A stretch of 35,115 nt of DNA from positions 1 to 35,115 of the forward strand of contig DXDJ01000023.1 in NCBI GenBank assembly GCA_019115525.1, read 5' to 3'. This document shows positions 1 through 9,836 of the stretch, in pieces. This DNA is from Candidatus Helicobacter avistercoris. GTDB lineage: Bacteria > Campylobacterota > Campylobacteria > Campylobacterales > Helicobacteraceae. Position numbers and translations under genes: made by a program. The notes beneath the pieces are model-generated. The model worked only from the letters and a program-made list of their open reading frames with translations. It searched no databases and was not told where the DNA came from. Within the stretch, counting starts at the first letter, position 1; each line of letters opens with the position of its first letter.

Positions 1-152
1 ACTTCTACAATCTCTGGAGCTTCCTCTTCTTGAGGTTGAGGTTGAGGTTGCTCAATCATTACCGATGAGCTACTTTGTGAAGAATCAACCTTTTTTCCAC
101 CGCAAGCAATAAACAAAAGACCAAAAAAACATACAATCCAAATTTTTTTCAT
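1..152 (-). CDS. pal: Peptidoglycan-associated lipoprotein Pal, N-terminal part (cut by window edge)
   Basis: About 50 residues are visible. The ATG at 152 has a GGAGAAG ribosome site a few bases upstream. The protein opens with a lipoprotein signal peptide: two lysines, a hydrophobic stretch and a lipobox ending F-I-A-C, so Cys17 would be lipidated. A Ser-rich and then Gln-Pro/Glu-rich linker follows. The OmpA-like peptidoglycan-binding domain would lie beyond the window edge. The identity as Pal (outer-membrane anchor of the Tol-Pal system) rests on position directly after tolB, 13 nt away, at the end of an exbB-exbD-tolA-tolB run. The visible residues alone prove only a lipoprotein. The linker contains an in-frame hexanucleotide repeat. 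Confidence 0.85.
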   Translation of the reverse strand, partial: MKKIWIVCFFGLLFIACGGKKVDSSQSSSSVMIEQPQPQPQEEEAPEIVE

Positions 153-165
153 CTACTTCTCCTGC

Positions 166-1395
166 TTACCAATCAAAAGATTGTATTTTTAGTTTTGAAA
201 TAGGGAACAAATAAGTTTTATTATATCTTAATCTTACAATCCCTAAAGCACTTTGATGTTGTGTATTCTTAAGAAACATTACATTTTGTCCATCGCGTGA
301 AAATCGTGGCATTTGGTTTGCACCATTGACTGTGATTCTTCTGATTTCTGATGTTCCTGGTGCGATCATATAGAGGTTAAAAGTGCTTGCTCCAAACTCA
401 TTCTTTTCCTCGCGACTTGAATACACCACATATTCACCATTTGAAGTTGCAGAACTATTGTTGCGACCATGGAAAACAACTTGCTCTACCCCACTCCCAT
501 CTTCATTCATCATAAATACATTGGGATAACCCAAACGATCTGAGATAAAAATAATCTTCTTATCTTTATCAATAAAATTTCCACCAACATCAATTCCTGG
601 ATAGTTTGTCAATCTCTTGGTACTTTTGGCTTCCAAATCGTAAAGATAAACATCTGATTGTGCGATTGGCGACATACTGACTAGAATCTTTTTTCCATCA
701 TTGCTTACATCTGAAACAATGGCAATTCCTTGTGAGCTTAAAATCCGATCAAACTTTTTTGTATCAAGATTGTATTTTAGGATTGTAGGTCGATCTAAAT
801 ACTTTGTAAAATAAATGCTTGTTTGATCCTTGTCTGCCCATTTGGGAAAAACATTCAATCCATCATCAATAATACTTTTTTGATAGCTCAAAGTATAATC
901 TGCAACCACAATTTCGCTTTTGGATGGGCCAAGAAGTTTTGAGAAAATTACCTTGCGATTCATCCAAGCAATGCTAGGGGCCTTGAGGTAGTTATTGACA
1001 TCATTGGCGATCGTATGGGAAACAAAAGGATAAAGAGCGTTATCTTGCAAAACATAACTCTTTTGCAAAACTCGCTCTTTGGCATTAATGTCATATAAAA
1101 AAAGATTGAAGCGATTTTTTTCTTGCACAATCTCGACAAGTAGATCAATTTTTTGTGTTTGATAAAATGTATAGTTTGGATCATTGTCATTCTTGTTCTG
1201 AGTTGAGACTCTAAAATTCCCACTTACTTCTAAATCTTTGGCAACAAGGTTGCTCACTTTGTAGGGTAATCCTGTCCCATAGACATTAACCATAATGCTT
1301 GGAAGTTTCTGTCTTGCTTTGATAATCTCTAGCTTTGCATCAACAGCAAAACCAACACCAAACAAAACAAGGATAGATAAAAATATTTTATTCAC
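166..1395 (-). CDS. tolB: Tol-Pal system beta-propeller protein TolB
   Basis: Periplasmic propeller protein that binds Pal and links it to the TolA/Q/R motor during outer-membrane constriction. I place the start at the GTG at 1395 (409 aa), not an upstream in-frame TTG at 1422. The sequence AAGGAG lies 8 nt before this GTG, and the resulting N-terminus is a clean signal peptide (hydrophobic from residue 4, likely cleavage after V-D-A at residue 20). An N-terminal TolB domain is followed, roughly from residue 150, by repeated propeller blades with motifs such as S-N-D-G-K, I-F-I-S-D-R and S-R-D-G-Q. The start overlaps the end of tolA by 8 nt, which suggests translational coupling. Pal follows 13 nt downstream. 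Confidence 0.95.
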   Translation of the reverse strand: MNKIFLSILVLFGVGFAVDAKLEIIKARQKLPSIMVNVYGTGLPYKVSNLVAKDLEVSGNFRVSTQNKNDNDPNYTFYQTQKIDLLVEIVQEKNRFNLFLYDINAKERVLQKSYVLQDNALYPFVSHTIANDVNNYLKAPSIAWMNRKVIFSKLLGPSKSEIVVADYTLSYQKSIIDDGLNVFPKWADKDQTSIYFTKYLDRPTILKYNLDTKKFDRILSSQGIAIVSDVSNDGKKILVSMSPIAQSDVYLYDLEAKSTKRLTNYPGIDVGGNFIDKDKKIIFISDRLGYPNVFMMNEDGSGVEQVVFHGRNNSSATSNGEYVVYSSREEKNEFGASTFNLYMIAPGTSEIRRITVNGANQMPRFSRDGQNVMFLKNTQHQSALGIVRLRYNKTYLFPISKLKIQSFDW

Positions 1396-2212
1396 TGCTT
1401 TGCTCCTTTGTTTTGAATACAACCTCTATATCTGCTTTCTTCCCTTTGGGGTATGGAGGAAAGCTCTCTTGAGTTAAAGATTGGAGCAATCCTTCCATAT
1501 AGGCATTGTATGAGGCGTTTTTGGAATATGTAATAATACGATAAGAAAACTTACCTTCATTAGTAATACTAATATTTACCACAATTGCTACTGATTCGTA
1601 GAAGTGGTTGTTCCACTTAGCATACAAAATCTTCTTAACCTCGGCAAACCATTCGTCATATTTGCCTTCAATCATATCTTGCGGACTTGGGCTTGTTACT
1701 TCAAGTTCTTTTTCCCACATTTGTTCCAATACATTTTTGAGTCTTGAAGTTTCTTCTTGAATGTTTTGATTGTTTTGCTCATAGCTGTATTCTTTGCTCT
1801 GAATGCTATTTGCAGAAAAAGTTGGGCGATCATCCTCAACAATATCTTCTTCTTGCACTGGTGGCAAATCATGATCAACTTTTTCAAAAAGTTTTTTTAC
1901 ATCATTTCCCACAGTGGGTGCAGGTTTTGGAGGCAGAGGCTTGGCTTGAGGTTTGCTAGATTCTTTGGGAACTTCTGGCGTTGGCTTAATTTCGGATTTG
2001 GGTAAAGGTTGCTTTTGGGGTTGGGATTGTTTGGCTTTGACTTTTGGCTTTTGGGCAATGATTTCATCAATTTGAATAAACTCAATCTGTGTCTTATCTT
2101 TTGCTGTATATTGCTCTTTAAACTTGGGTAAAAGTGAAAAGATGAGCAAAAAAAGCACGGATAATTCCAAAAAACCTGCAAAAATCCCACTCCACAAAAG
2201 TCTCTTATTCAT
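1388..2212 (-). CDS. tolA: TolA-like energy transducer (TonB/TolA C-terminal domain)
   Basis: A 274-residue inner-membrane protein that would couple the ExbB/ExbD (TolQ/TolR) proton motor to TolB-Pal. One membrane helix lies at about residues 6-29. A Pro/Lys/Gln-rich spanning segment runs from about 48 to 100. A middle helical, charged part leads into a C-terminal TolA/TonB-like domain from about 190, with the W-F-A-E-V-K-K and K-W-N motifs and a final beta-rich part. TolA is preferred over TonB because tolB and pal follow immediately and the same position is annotated tolA in Campylobacter. The gene starts 9 nt after exbD and overlaps tolB. Confidence 0.85.
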   Translation of the reverse strand: MNKRLLWSGIFAGFLELSVLFLLIFSLLPKFKEQYTAKDKTQIEFIQIDEIIAQKPKVKAKQSQPQKQPLPKSEIKPTPEVPKESSKPQAKPLPPKPAPTVGNDVKKLFEKVDHDLPPVQEEDIVEDDRPTFSANSIQSKEYSYEQNNQNIQEETSRLKNVLEQMWEKELEVTSPSPQDMIEGKYDEWFAEVKKILYAKWNNHFYESVAIVVNISITNEGKFSYRIITYSKNASYNAYMEGLLQSLTQESFPPYPKGKKADIEVVFKTKEQSSE

Positions 2213-2220
2213 CTATGCTC

Positions 2221-2610
2221 TTAGCCACTTGTTACAAGAGAAGCTCTAGAAAATCCAGCTTCCTTAACGCTTTTGAGAATGTAAATAACATCATCATAGA
2301 TTAAATGCTTATCTGCTGTGATATATACCGGTGTCGTTTTTTTGATTTCTTTTGAAAAAAGTGCAAAATTGTCAGGAAAAGATGCATAGTCATATTCTTT
2401 TCCTCGAATCACTATTTTCTTGGCTTTTGTGATTTGAATCTCAATCATAGCTTCATCTTGGGCTTTGGCACTTTTAGATCCTTGCGGTAAGGCAATATCT
2501 TCACGATAAGAAACCGTAGGAATTGTTACCATAAGGATTGCTAGTAGAACAAGCATAATATCCACCAATGGCGTGATATTAAGCTCGGGAGTTTCATCAA
2601 AATCGTGCAT
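2221..2610 (-). CDS. exbD: ExbD/TolR biopolymer transport protein
   Basis: A 129-residue member of the ExbD/TolR family, the proton-conducting partner of ExbB/TolQ. The N-terminus is cytoplasmic and acidic, followed by one membrane helix (about residues 11-31) in the signature context L-N-I-T-P-L-V-D-I-M-L-V-L-L. The aspartate in that helix (V-D-I-M) is the proton-carrying residue of the family. The periplasmic part of about 95 residues ends in the usual D-D-V-I-Y-I-L-K-S-V-K-E-A-G-F region. Because tolA, tolB and pal follow, this is probably functionally TolR. The stop of exbB lies 2 nt before its ATG. Confidence 0.93.
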   Translation of the reverse strand: MHDFDETPELNITPLVDIMLVLLAILMVTIPTVSYREDIALPQGSKSAKAQDEAMIEIQITKAKKIVIRGKEYDYASFPDNFALFSKEIKKTTPVYITADKHLIYDDVIYILKSVKEAGFSRASLVTSG

Positions 2611-2612
2611 TC

Positions 2613-3203
2613 TTAAAACCTCAATTGTTGAGAATGATCTTTTTTGGAGAGAAGATAATCCAATTCCATCTGCAAAATAACACCGAGTTCATAGCACTTT
2701 CTTTTGAGAATCAAATGAAAACTATAAGCTGGAATTGCAGTAAGAATACCTGCTGCAGTCGCTATCAAAGCTTTTGAGATTACTGGGGCAACAGTATCAA
2801 AGGCCACTTTCCCCTCTCCACCTCCAAGATAAGAGAAAGCTTCAAGGATTTCAACCACTGTTCCAAACAATCCTACAAATGGGGCGGTAGATGCAACGAT
2901 TGCCAAAAGAGTAAGCCCTCTTGAAGAATCTTGGAGCATCTTTTGTTTCCAAATATGCAAAACTTCCTTGCTCGCATCATCTTGGATTATCCCCTTGATA
3001 ATACTCATAGACTGGGGAAGTTTAATTTCCCCTGCGATAAGTGAATTTAAAGATTGATTTTCTTCTTTATTGTTTTTTGAAACTTGTGAAAAGCGATAGA
3101 AAAAAGTCCATAATGTAAAAAAAAGATAAATTGAAAGCCAAAATAAAACCACAATACTTATGGCTGAGCTATTGTGTAGATAATTCAAAATCAATTCTAC
3201 CAT
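2613..3203 (-). CDS. exbB: ExbB/TolQ proton channel protein
   Basis: A 196-residue MotA/TolQ/ExbB family channel subunit. Three membrane segments are visible: about 16-36, 97-120 and 140-166. The second and third carry the family core (A-S-T-A-P-F-V-G-L-F-G-T-V and I-S-K-A-L-I-A-T-A-A-G-I-L-T-A-I-P-A). With ExbD it forms the proton-motive-force motor for TolA. The ATG at 3203 follows an AAGGAGAT ribosome site that sits across the atpC stop codon. The gene is therefore directly attached to the ATP synthase operon, an arrangement also found in Campylobacter. Confidence 0.93.
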   Translation of the reverse strand: MVELILNYLHNSSAISIVVLFWLSIYLFFTLWTFFYRFSQVSKNNKEENQSLNSLIAGEIKLPQSMSIIKGIIQDDASKEVLHIWKQKMLQDSSRGLTLLAIVASTAPFVGLFGTVVEILEAFSYLGGGEGKVAFDTVAPVISKALIATAAGILTAIPAYSFHLILKRKCYELGVILQMELDYLLSKKDHSQQLRF

Positions 3204-3208
3204 TGCAA

Positions 3209-3586
3209 TTATCTCCTTGCAATCGAATCAATTTTATACAATGCACTTGAGAGCATTGCTTCATCAGATGATGCACTTTTGAGCAATTCCTTGGCCTTTT
3301 GCAAGCTCTCAGCAATACTACCCTCACCCAATGCAACAGCACCATTTGCCAAAATATCTACACTCTTTCCATCCACTTTTGCATACCCCCAATCAATCGC
3401 GACATATTCTTTTTCATTGTTTTTTTTGACAATCTCAATTACACCGCTCTTGAGCAAAGACATCAAATCGCTATGGGCATATTGCACGCCAAATTCACCT
3501 GCTTCACCAGGAAGAGTGGCACTTTTGACTTCTTCATCAAAAATTAACCCCTCAGGAGTTACGATACTCACTCTAATCTCTTCCAT
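3209..3586 (-). CDS. atpC: ATP synthase epsilon subunit
   Basis: A 125-residue F1 epsilon subunit, part of the central rotor stalk and a regulator of ATP hydrolysis. The N-terminal beta-sandwich is clear: V-S-I-V-T-P-E-G-L-I-F, then L-P-G-E-A-G-E-F-G-V and a final G-A-V-A-L-G-E-G-S-I strand. The C-terminal helical part (about residues 88-125) is short but normal for the group. The gene lies last in the atp series, 12 nt after atpD, with an AGAGGA ribosome site before ATG 3586. Confidence 0.96.
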   Translation of the reverse strand: MEEIRVSIVTPEGLIFDEEVKSATLPGEAGEFGVQYAHSDLMSLLKSGVIEIVKKNNEKEYVAIDWGYAKVDGKSVDILANGAVALGEGSIAESLQKAKELLKSASSDEAMLSSALYKIDSIARR

Positions 3587-3598
3587 TCTTTTTTCCTC

Positions 3599-5017
<1,419 letters not shown>

Positions 5018-5914
5018 TTATTTCATTGCTTCAACGCCGGCATTGATTTCAACAAGCTCTGTTGTAATCGCCTCTTGTCTTGCTTTATTATACGAAATGG
5101 TTAAACTTCTTACCAAATTTCCTGCATTACTTGTTGCAGCCTCCATTGCTTGAACTCTTGCACTATGTTCAGCGACAAGAGAATCAAGAAGTGCATAGTA
5201 AATATTATAATCAAGATATTGTGTGGATAATTCCTGCAAAATCTGCTGTTCACCTTCCTCAGGATCGGCACTAATGATGGAGTGTTCTTTATCTTCAATT
5301 TCCTTATGTGCAACAAAAGGCAAAATCTTTTTGACTTTTACTTCTTGAGAAATAACACTCTTAAAACCATTATGAACAATAAAAACTTCATCTGTCTCAC
5401 TATTGATAAAATCCTCTATTGAACGCTTAAGAAATGCAGAAGCCTTTTTATAATCAGGAGAAGAGGATAAGTCTTCAGCTTCATCCAAAATGGATATATG
5501 ATTAAAATGAAAATAGCTCACGCCTTTTTTCCCAATTCCTCTTAGTCTAACTCTAATATTGCGTTTTTCAAAGTGTTTAAGAAGAGAAGAAACTTCTTTG
5601 ATTGTAGCTTGGTTGAAAGCTCCGCACAAACCCTTTTCTGCGGTGATAAAGATTATATCAACAACCCTCACTTCTCTTTCTTGTGAAGCTTGGAAAATAG
5701 GAATATTGAGATTCTCAAAACCAACATTTGCAACTCTTTGCACAATCTCCTCAAAAACATCAGAAAGCTTTGTTGCAAAGACTCTTGCTTGCTTTGCAAC
5801 CTCCTCTGCTCTTTTGAGTTTTGAGGCAGAAACAAGCTTCATCGCTTTTGTAGTTTTTTGTGTATTTTGAACACTCGCAATCTTTCTGCGAATCTCCTTT
5901 AGATTGCCTCCCAT
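5018..5914 (-). CDS. atpG: ATP synthase gamma subunit
   Basis: A 298-residue F1 gamma subunit, the rotating shaft. The N-terminal helix holds L-K-E-I-R-R-K-I-A-S-V-Q-N-T-Q-K-T-T-K-A-M. The middle Rossmann-like part has I-F-I-T-A-E-K-G-L-C-G-A-F-N. The C-terminal helix carries the conserved R-V-Q-A-M-E-A-A-T-S-N-A and Y-N-K-A-R-Q-E-A-I-T-T-E-L. ATG 5914 lies 12 nt after the atpA stop with an AAGGGTGAG ribosome site. Confidence 0.97.
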   Translation of the reverse strand: MGGNLKEIRRKIASVQNTQKTTKAMKLVSASKLKRAEEVAKQARVFATKLSDVFEEIVQRVANVGFENLNIPIFQASQEREVRVVDIIFITAEKGLCGAFNQATIKEVSSLLKHFEKRNIRVRLRGIGKKGVSYFHFNHISILDEAEDLSSSPDYKKASAFLKRSIEDFINSETDEVFIVHNGFKSVISQEVKVKKILPFVAHKEIEDKEHSIISADPEEGEQQILQELSTQYLDYNIYYALLDSLVAEHSARVQAMEAATSNAGNLVRSLTISYNKARQEAITTELVEINAGVEAMK

Positions 5915-5926
5915 CTTTACTCACCC

Positions 5927-7435
5927 TTAGTTAGAAAAAATCATTTTAAATTCTTCTAAAGCTTTCTTTAGCTCACTCTCAATGCTCTCATCAAGTGCTT
6001 TTTTCTCTGCAATTGCACTCAAAATATTTGGATATTTATCTTCAATAAAAGGATAAAGCTCAGCTTCAAATTTTGTGATCTTAGATACAGCAATATCATC
6101 TAGATATCCCTTTGCTCCAGCATAAATAATCACAATCTGTTTTTGAATTGGGAGCGGAGAATAAGGAGGTTGTTTGAGAACCTCAACCATTCTCTGACCT
6201 CTCTCAAGCTGTTTCTTGCTTGTTTCATCAAGGTTAGAAGCAAATTGAGCAAAAGCCTGAAGCTCACGGTATTGAGCCAAGTCTAGTCTTAGAGTTCCCG
6301 AGACTTGCTTTGTAGCTTTAATCTGTGCAGCTCCACCCACTCTTGAAACTGAAAGCCCCACATTGATCGCTGGACGAATCCCTGAGTAGAATAAGTCAGT
6401 TTCTAGGAAAATCTGCCCATCTGTGATAGAAATAACATTGGTAGGGATATAAGCTGAAACGTCCCCAGCTTGAGTTTCAATGATTGGCAATGCTGTCAAA
6501 GATCCTGCACCAAGTGCATCACTCACTTTTGCTGCACGCTCAAGAAGTCTTGAGTGTAGATAGAAAACATCTCCTGGGAAAGCTTCACGACCTGGAGGAC
6601 GTCTAAGGATCAAAGACATCTCTCTATAAGCTACGGCATGCTTGCTAAGATCATCATATACGATCAATGCATGTTTGCCATTGTCTCTAAAATATTCTCC
6701 CATTGTTACACCAGTATATGGAGCAAGGAATTGCATCGCAGCAGAATCTGAAGCTGAAGCATTGATCACAATGGTATATTCCATCGCACCATGCTCTTCA
6801 AGTCTTCTCACTACTTGTGCTACTGTTGATTCTTTTTGTCCAATAGCCACATAAATACAGATAACATCTTGACCTTTTTGATTGATGATTGCATCCACTG
6901 CAACTGTTGTTTTTCCTGTTTGTCTATCTCCAATGATTAGCTCTCTTTGACCTCGACCGATTGGTACTAGAGCGTCAATAGCCTTAATCCCTGTCTGAAG
7001 TGGCTCATGAACTGACTTTCTATCCATAATCCCTGGAGCTTTTTCTTCAACAAATCGATATTCCTTTGCATCGATTGCTCCTTTTCCATCAATTGGCTCA
7101 CCTAGAGTGTTAAGAATCCTACCAACAATACTCTCGCCAACAGGAACCTTCATCAACTTGTGAAGTCGTTTAACACTCATTCCCTCTTGAATATTTCTTC
7201 CACTTCCCAAGATTACAACACCGACAAAATCCTCCTCCAAACTTGAAGCCAAACCAATATCACCACTCTCAAATTCAACCATTTCATAATACATGACATT
7301 TTTGAGACCATAGACTTTGGCAACACCATCGGCATAAGTTAATACTCTACCAACTTCATCGATTTTTAGCTCAACATCATATTGAGCAATCTTTTCTTTA
7401 ATGATTGAACTAATTTCTTCTGCTTTAATTTTCAA
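5927..7435 (-). CDS. atpA: ATP synthase alpha subunit
   Basis: A 502-residue F1 alpha subunit (non-catalytic nucleotide site). Walker A is G-D-R-Q-T-G-K-T at 169-176. The [17 protein letters not shown] and [16 protein letters not shown] segments (the latter with the arginine finger) are intact. The start codon is TTG at 7435, a single base after the atpH stop. It is supported by AAAGGAGTG within the end of atpH and by an N-terminus ([11 protein letters not shown]) like that of related bacteria. The weak start in a tightly packed operon may help set subunit stoichiometry (inference). Confidence 0.98.
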   Translation of the reverse strand: MKIKAEEISSIIKEKIAQYDVELKIDEVGRVLTYADGVAKVYGLKNVMYYEMVEFESGDIGLASSLEEDFVGVVILGSGRNIQEGMSVKRLHKLMKVPVGESIVGRILNTLGEPIDGKGAIDAKEYRFVEEKAPGIMDRKSVHEPLQTGIKAIDALVPIGRGQRELIIGDRQTGKTTVAVDAIINQKGQDVICIYVAIGQKESTVAQVVRRLEEHGAMEYTIVINASASDSAAMQFLAPYTGVTMGEYFRDNGKHALIVYDDLSKHAVAYREMSLILRRPPGREAFPGDVFYLHSRLLERAAKVSDALGAGSLTALPIIETQAGDVSAYIPTNVISITDGQIFLETDLFYSGIRPAINVGLSVSRVGGAAQIKATKQVSGTLRLDLAQYRELQAFAQFASNLDETSKKQLERGQRMVEVLKQPPYSPLPIQKQIVIIYAGAKGYLDDIAVSKITKFEAELYPFIEDKYPNILSAIAEKKALDESIESELKKALEEFKMIFSN

Positions 7436-7436
7436 T

Positions 7437-7979
7437 TTACACTCCTTTTCTAAATGTGTCTAAGATATATTTTTGCAAACCAGATACAAAAAGTTCCTTC
7501 GAGAAAGAAACTTCTAGATCTAACTCTTCGATAACGCATTTTGCACCATCTTTTTGCCATAGTTTTTCAACGACATCAATCTTGCTTCCAAGCTTAAGTG
7601 AAAGTATTTTGCCGATTTGCTCAAGCATTTGACTTGAAGTTTTTTCTTGAGAATAAAAAACTGCTTGATATGTTTGCTCTCTAGATGAGAAAATCTCAGC
7701 AATCTCATTAATGATTTCTGGAAATAGCTCCAATCTCCCTGCCATTGCAACAACATCAATTGCCTTGCATATTTCCTTATCTTCAATCTTCAAAATATCA
7801 AGAAAAGCTTTTGATTTGCTTGAAGGATTTATGAAAGGATTGTGCAAAAACTCTACAAAATCTCTTTGGCAAAAAATTATTTCTATTTCTTCTTGTTTTT
7901 GAAGCAATACTTGAACTTTGCTTTCACCCATTGCTTCGAGGAAACCTTTTGCATATCTTAAGCTAAGAGTCTTTTTCAT
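7437..7979 (-). CDS. atpH: ATP synthase delta subunit
   Basis: A 180-residue F1 delta subunit, which joins the alpha/beta ring to the peripheral stalk. The family is poorly conserved. Here the N-terminal helical domain begins [11 protein letters not shown], and the C-terminal part has the usual strand with L-G-S-K-I-D-V-V followed by a hydrophobic tail [11 protein letters not shown]. Length and position between atpF and atpA agree. The start ATG overlaps the atpF stop by 4 nt (ATGA). Confidence 0.93.
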   Translation of the reverse strand: MKKTLSLRYAKGFLEAMGESKVQVLLQKQEEIEIIFCQRDFVEFLHNPFINPSSKSKAFLDILKIEDKEICKAIDVVAMAGRLELFPEIINEIAEIFSSREQTYQAVFYSQEKTSSQMLEQIGKILSLKLGSKIDVVEKLWQKDGAKCVIEELDLEVSFSKELFVSGLQKYILDTFRKGV

Positions 7980-8485
7980 TGCTTCATTCCTTTTATCATT
8001 GCTCGAGCGTAATACTCACTGTCATGTTGCAAATTCTGACATATCTCATCTAAAGATCTTTGAACTTCTTCTTGGATCATTTCTCGCTCTTGTTGTTGGA
8101 GCTTTTGCTCATTATTGGCAACAATCATCTTAATATCTCTATCTAATTTTTCTTCATATTTTTGAGAGATGAGATAAGAATCTTTTTTTGCAAGCGAAAT
8201 GATCTCTGAAGCCTTACTTTTTGCTTCTTGAAGTGCTTGCTTTACTTTTTCTTTTTCACGCTTGATTCTTTGCTCTTCCTCCTGAGTTCTGTTAAACGCA
8301 GAAGAAATCCCCTCTTGTCTATCAAGAAAAATTTGCTTGATTTTTGAGGCACCAAAATACCAAAGAATCAAGAAAAAAATCACAAAATTGATCAATCTCT
8401 CAATAAAATCACTCTGCGCAAAAGAAACTTCTGATCCAAAAGCCATCACACACGCTAAGGTAAATAATACAAAAATTTGTCTCAT
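7976..8485 (-). CDS. atpF: ATP synthase F0 b subunit
   Basis: A 169-residue peripheral stalk subunit. It begins with a signal-peptide-like segment (residues 1-23, ending S-F-A-Q), a feature also seen in H. pylori AtpF. A membrane helix (about 32-46) follows, then a long charged coiled coil rich in Glu, Lys and Gln from about 50 to 150. It would dimerise with the b' protein encoded just upstream. The genes overlap by 4 nt on both sides, so the stalk subunits and delta are probably translated in a coupled way. Confidence 0.92.
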   Translation of the reverse strand: MRQIFVLFTLACVMAFGSEVSFAQSDFIERLINFVIFFLILWYFGASKIKQIFLDRQEGISSAFNRTQEEEQRIKREKEKVKQALQEAKSKASEIISLAKKDSYLISQKYEEKLDRDIKMIVANNEQKLQQQEREMIQEEVQRSLDEICQNLQHDSEYYARAMIKGMKQ

Positions 8486-8919
8486 TTCAAATCTCCTAAC
8501 GAAGCAAATTTTGCTTTTACTTCAGCATGAAGAATACCTTGAGCTTGTTGAAGCTCTTGTTTGACTATATTTCGCTTTTCACTCAATTCTTGAAGAGCTT
8601 GAGAAAATCGCATATCAAGTTCATATTTTGTTTTCTCAAATTTTTCATCATAGAGTGCTTGAGCCTGACTGGTTGCTTGATCTTTGATTGCTTTTGCTTC
8701 TATTTTTGCATTTGCAAGAACCTCTTCAATCTCTGCCTTGAGCTTTTTAATCTCCGCTTTTTGCTCCTCTACCCCTTGAGCATTCTCTCCTAGAAGACGA
8801 TCTCTTTGTTGCATAAAAGCCAACATCGGACGATAAAGCCATGCATTTAGAATAAAGATAAGTAGAAAAAAGGTAACAAAAACCAATAGCATTAAAAAAG
8901 GATTTAATTCTAAACTCAA
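8482..8919 (-). CDS. atpF': ATP synthase F0 b' subunit
   Basis: A 145-residue second stalk subunit, sometimes called atpX. A membrane helix occupies about residues 8-30 (P-F-L-M-L-L-V-F-V-T-F-F-L-L-I-F) and is followed by Y-R-P-M-L-A-F-M and a long charged coiled coil. The start is TTG at 8919: AGGAG lies 6 nt upstream and the resulting N-terminus (S-L-E-L-N-P-F) matches related b' proteins. This is the first atp gene of the cluster. The F0 a and c genes are absent here, as is usual in Campylobacterota. Confidence 0.92.
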   Translation of the reverse strand: MSLELNPFLMLLVFVTFFLLIFILNAWLYRPMLAFMQQRDRLLGENAQGVEEQKAEIKKLKAEIEEVLANAKIEAKAIKDQATSQAQALYDEKFEKTKYELDMRFSQALQELSEKRNIVKQELQQAQGILHAEVKAKFASLGDLK

Positions 8920-8981
8920 CTCCTACTCCTATCCTTGTGAAGATAAATATAATAATATCCAATAAAAGGAGATATTGACTT
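8920..8981 (-). promoter_or_regulatory. Gap before the atp genes with a possible promoter
   Basis: This 62-nt gap is the largest in the minus-strand run from rplU to pal. It is AT-rich. On the minus strand it contains TATATT (complement of 8946-8951) and overlapping TATTAT, followed by a duplicated AGGAG element before the TTG of atpF'. I see no convincing -35 element, which is common for the housekeeping sigma factor of Helicobacter. It may give the ATP synthase genes their own promoter. Confidence 0.35.
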
Positions 8982-9836
8982 TTATTTTATCAAATTTAAA
9001 AGGGTTTTAATCTCCGCATTGTCTTGAAAATAAATTGTAAGTTTTTTGTCATTTAGAGAAAAATGAAGACCTTTGCTTGTAAGCAAGAGACGCAATTCCT
9101 CAATTTCTAAAGTATCATTTTTTTTCTCTTTTGATTCTTTTAGACTCTTTGGGGTTTTAAACTTTTTTATCATCAATTCTACATCGCGAACAGAGAGATT
9201 TTGGCCAACAATGGAGTAGGCAATCTTTTTTTGGTGTTCTTCATCCAAAGCTATGAGAACCTTCGCGTGTCCTTGAGTAATTTTCCCTTTTTTTAGCATA
9301 TCTTGCACATCTTGGCATAATGTAAGCAATCTAAGAGTGTTTGTGATTTGTGCTCTTGACTTCTGCAATCTTTCTGCAAGCTCTTCATGAGTTAAATTAT
9401 GCACACTTAATAGCTCTTGATAAGCTTGGGCTAAATCGATTGGATTGAGATCTTCTCTTTGAATGTTTTCAATAAGTGCTACTTCTCGTAACTGGTTTAG
9501 ATCAATTTCTGCAATAATTGCCTTAATCTTCTCAAGCCCCAAAATTTTTGATGCTCTCAATCTTCGCTCTCCGGCAATCAAAACATAATGATCCTCTTCT
9601 TTATAAACCAAAACTGGCTGAAGCAATCCGTATTCTCTAATCGAATTTGCCAAATCACTTAGACTCTCATCATTAAATTGTTTTCTTGGTTGGTAGGGAT
9701 TGGGAATGATTTGATCTATGCTGATCTCCATAACCCCCTCTTGATTTTCTCCTATGCTTTTTTCATAGGCTTGCTTGACTTCTCCCAATATTTCCCCCAA
9801 TCCTCTTCCTAATGCCATTTTTTTATGCTTTGCCAT
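8982..9836 (-). CDS. parB: Chromosome partitioning protein ParB (Spo0J family)
   Basis: A 284-residue parS-binding CTP-switch protein for origin segregation. The N-terminal segment K-M-A-L-G-R-G-L-G-E-I-L is the ParA-stimulating region. The ParB/Srx domain includes P-N-P-Y-Q-P-R-K (about 45-52) and the G-E-R-R box (89-92). E-N-I-Q-R-E-D-L-N-P-I-D-L-A-Q-A-Y follows at 123-139. A helix-turn-helix occupies about 148-170. The C-terminal part would dimerise. The start overlaps the parA stop by 14 nt. I see no good parS palindrome in the window. Confidence 0.96.
   Translation of the reverse strand: MAKHKKMALGRGLGEILGEVKQAYEKSIGENQEGVMEISIDQIIPNPYQPRKQFNDESLSDLANSIREYGLLQPVLVYKEEDHYVLIAGERRLRASKILGLEKIKAIIAEIDLNQLREVALIENIQREDLNPIDLAQAYQELLSVHNLTHEELAERLQKSRAQITNTLRLLTLCQDVQDMLKKGKITQGHAKVLIALDEEHQKKIAYSIVGQNLSVRDVELMIKKFKTPKSLKESKEKKNDTLEIEELRLLLTSKGLHFSLNDKKLTIYFQDNAEIKTLLNLIK

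Noticed and set aside
7437-8919. Missing atpB and atpE as a broken ATP synthase operon
   Set aside because: In Campylobacterota the a and c subunit genes normally lie elsewhere in the genome, so nothing is lost here.
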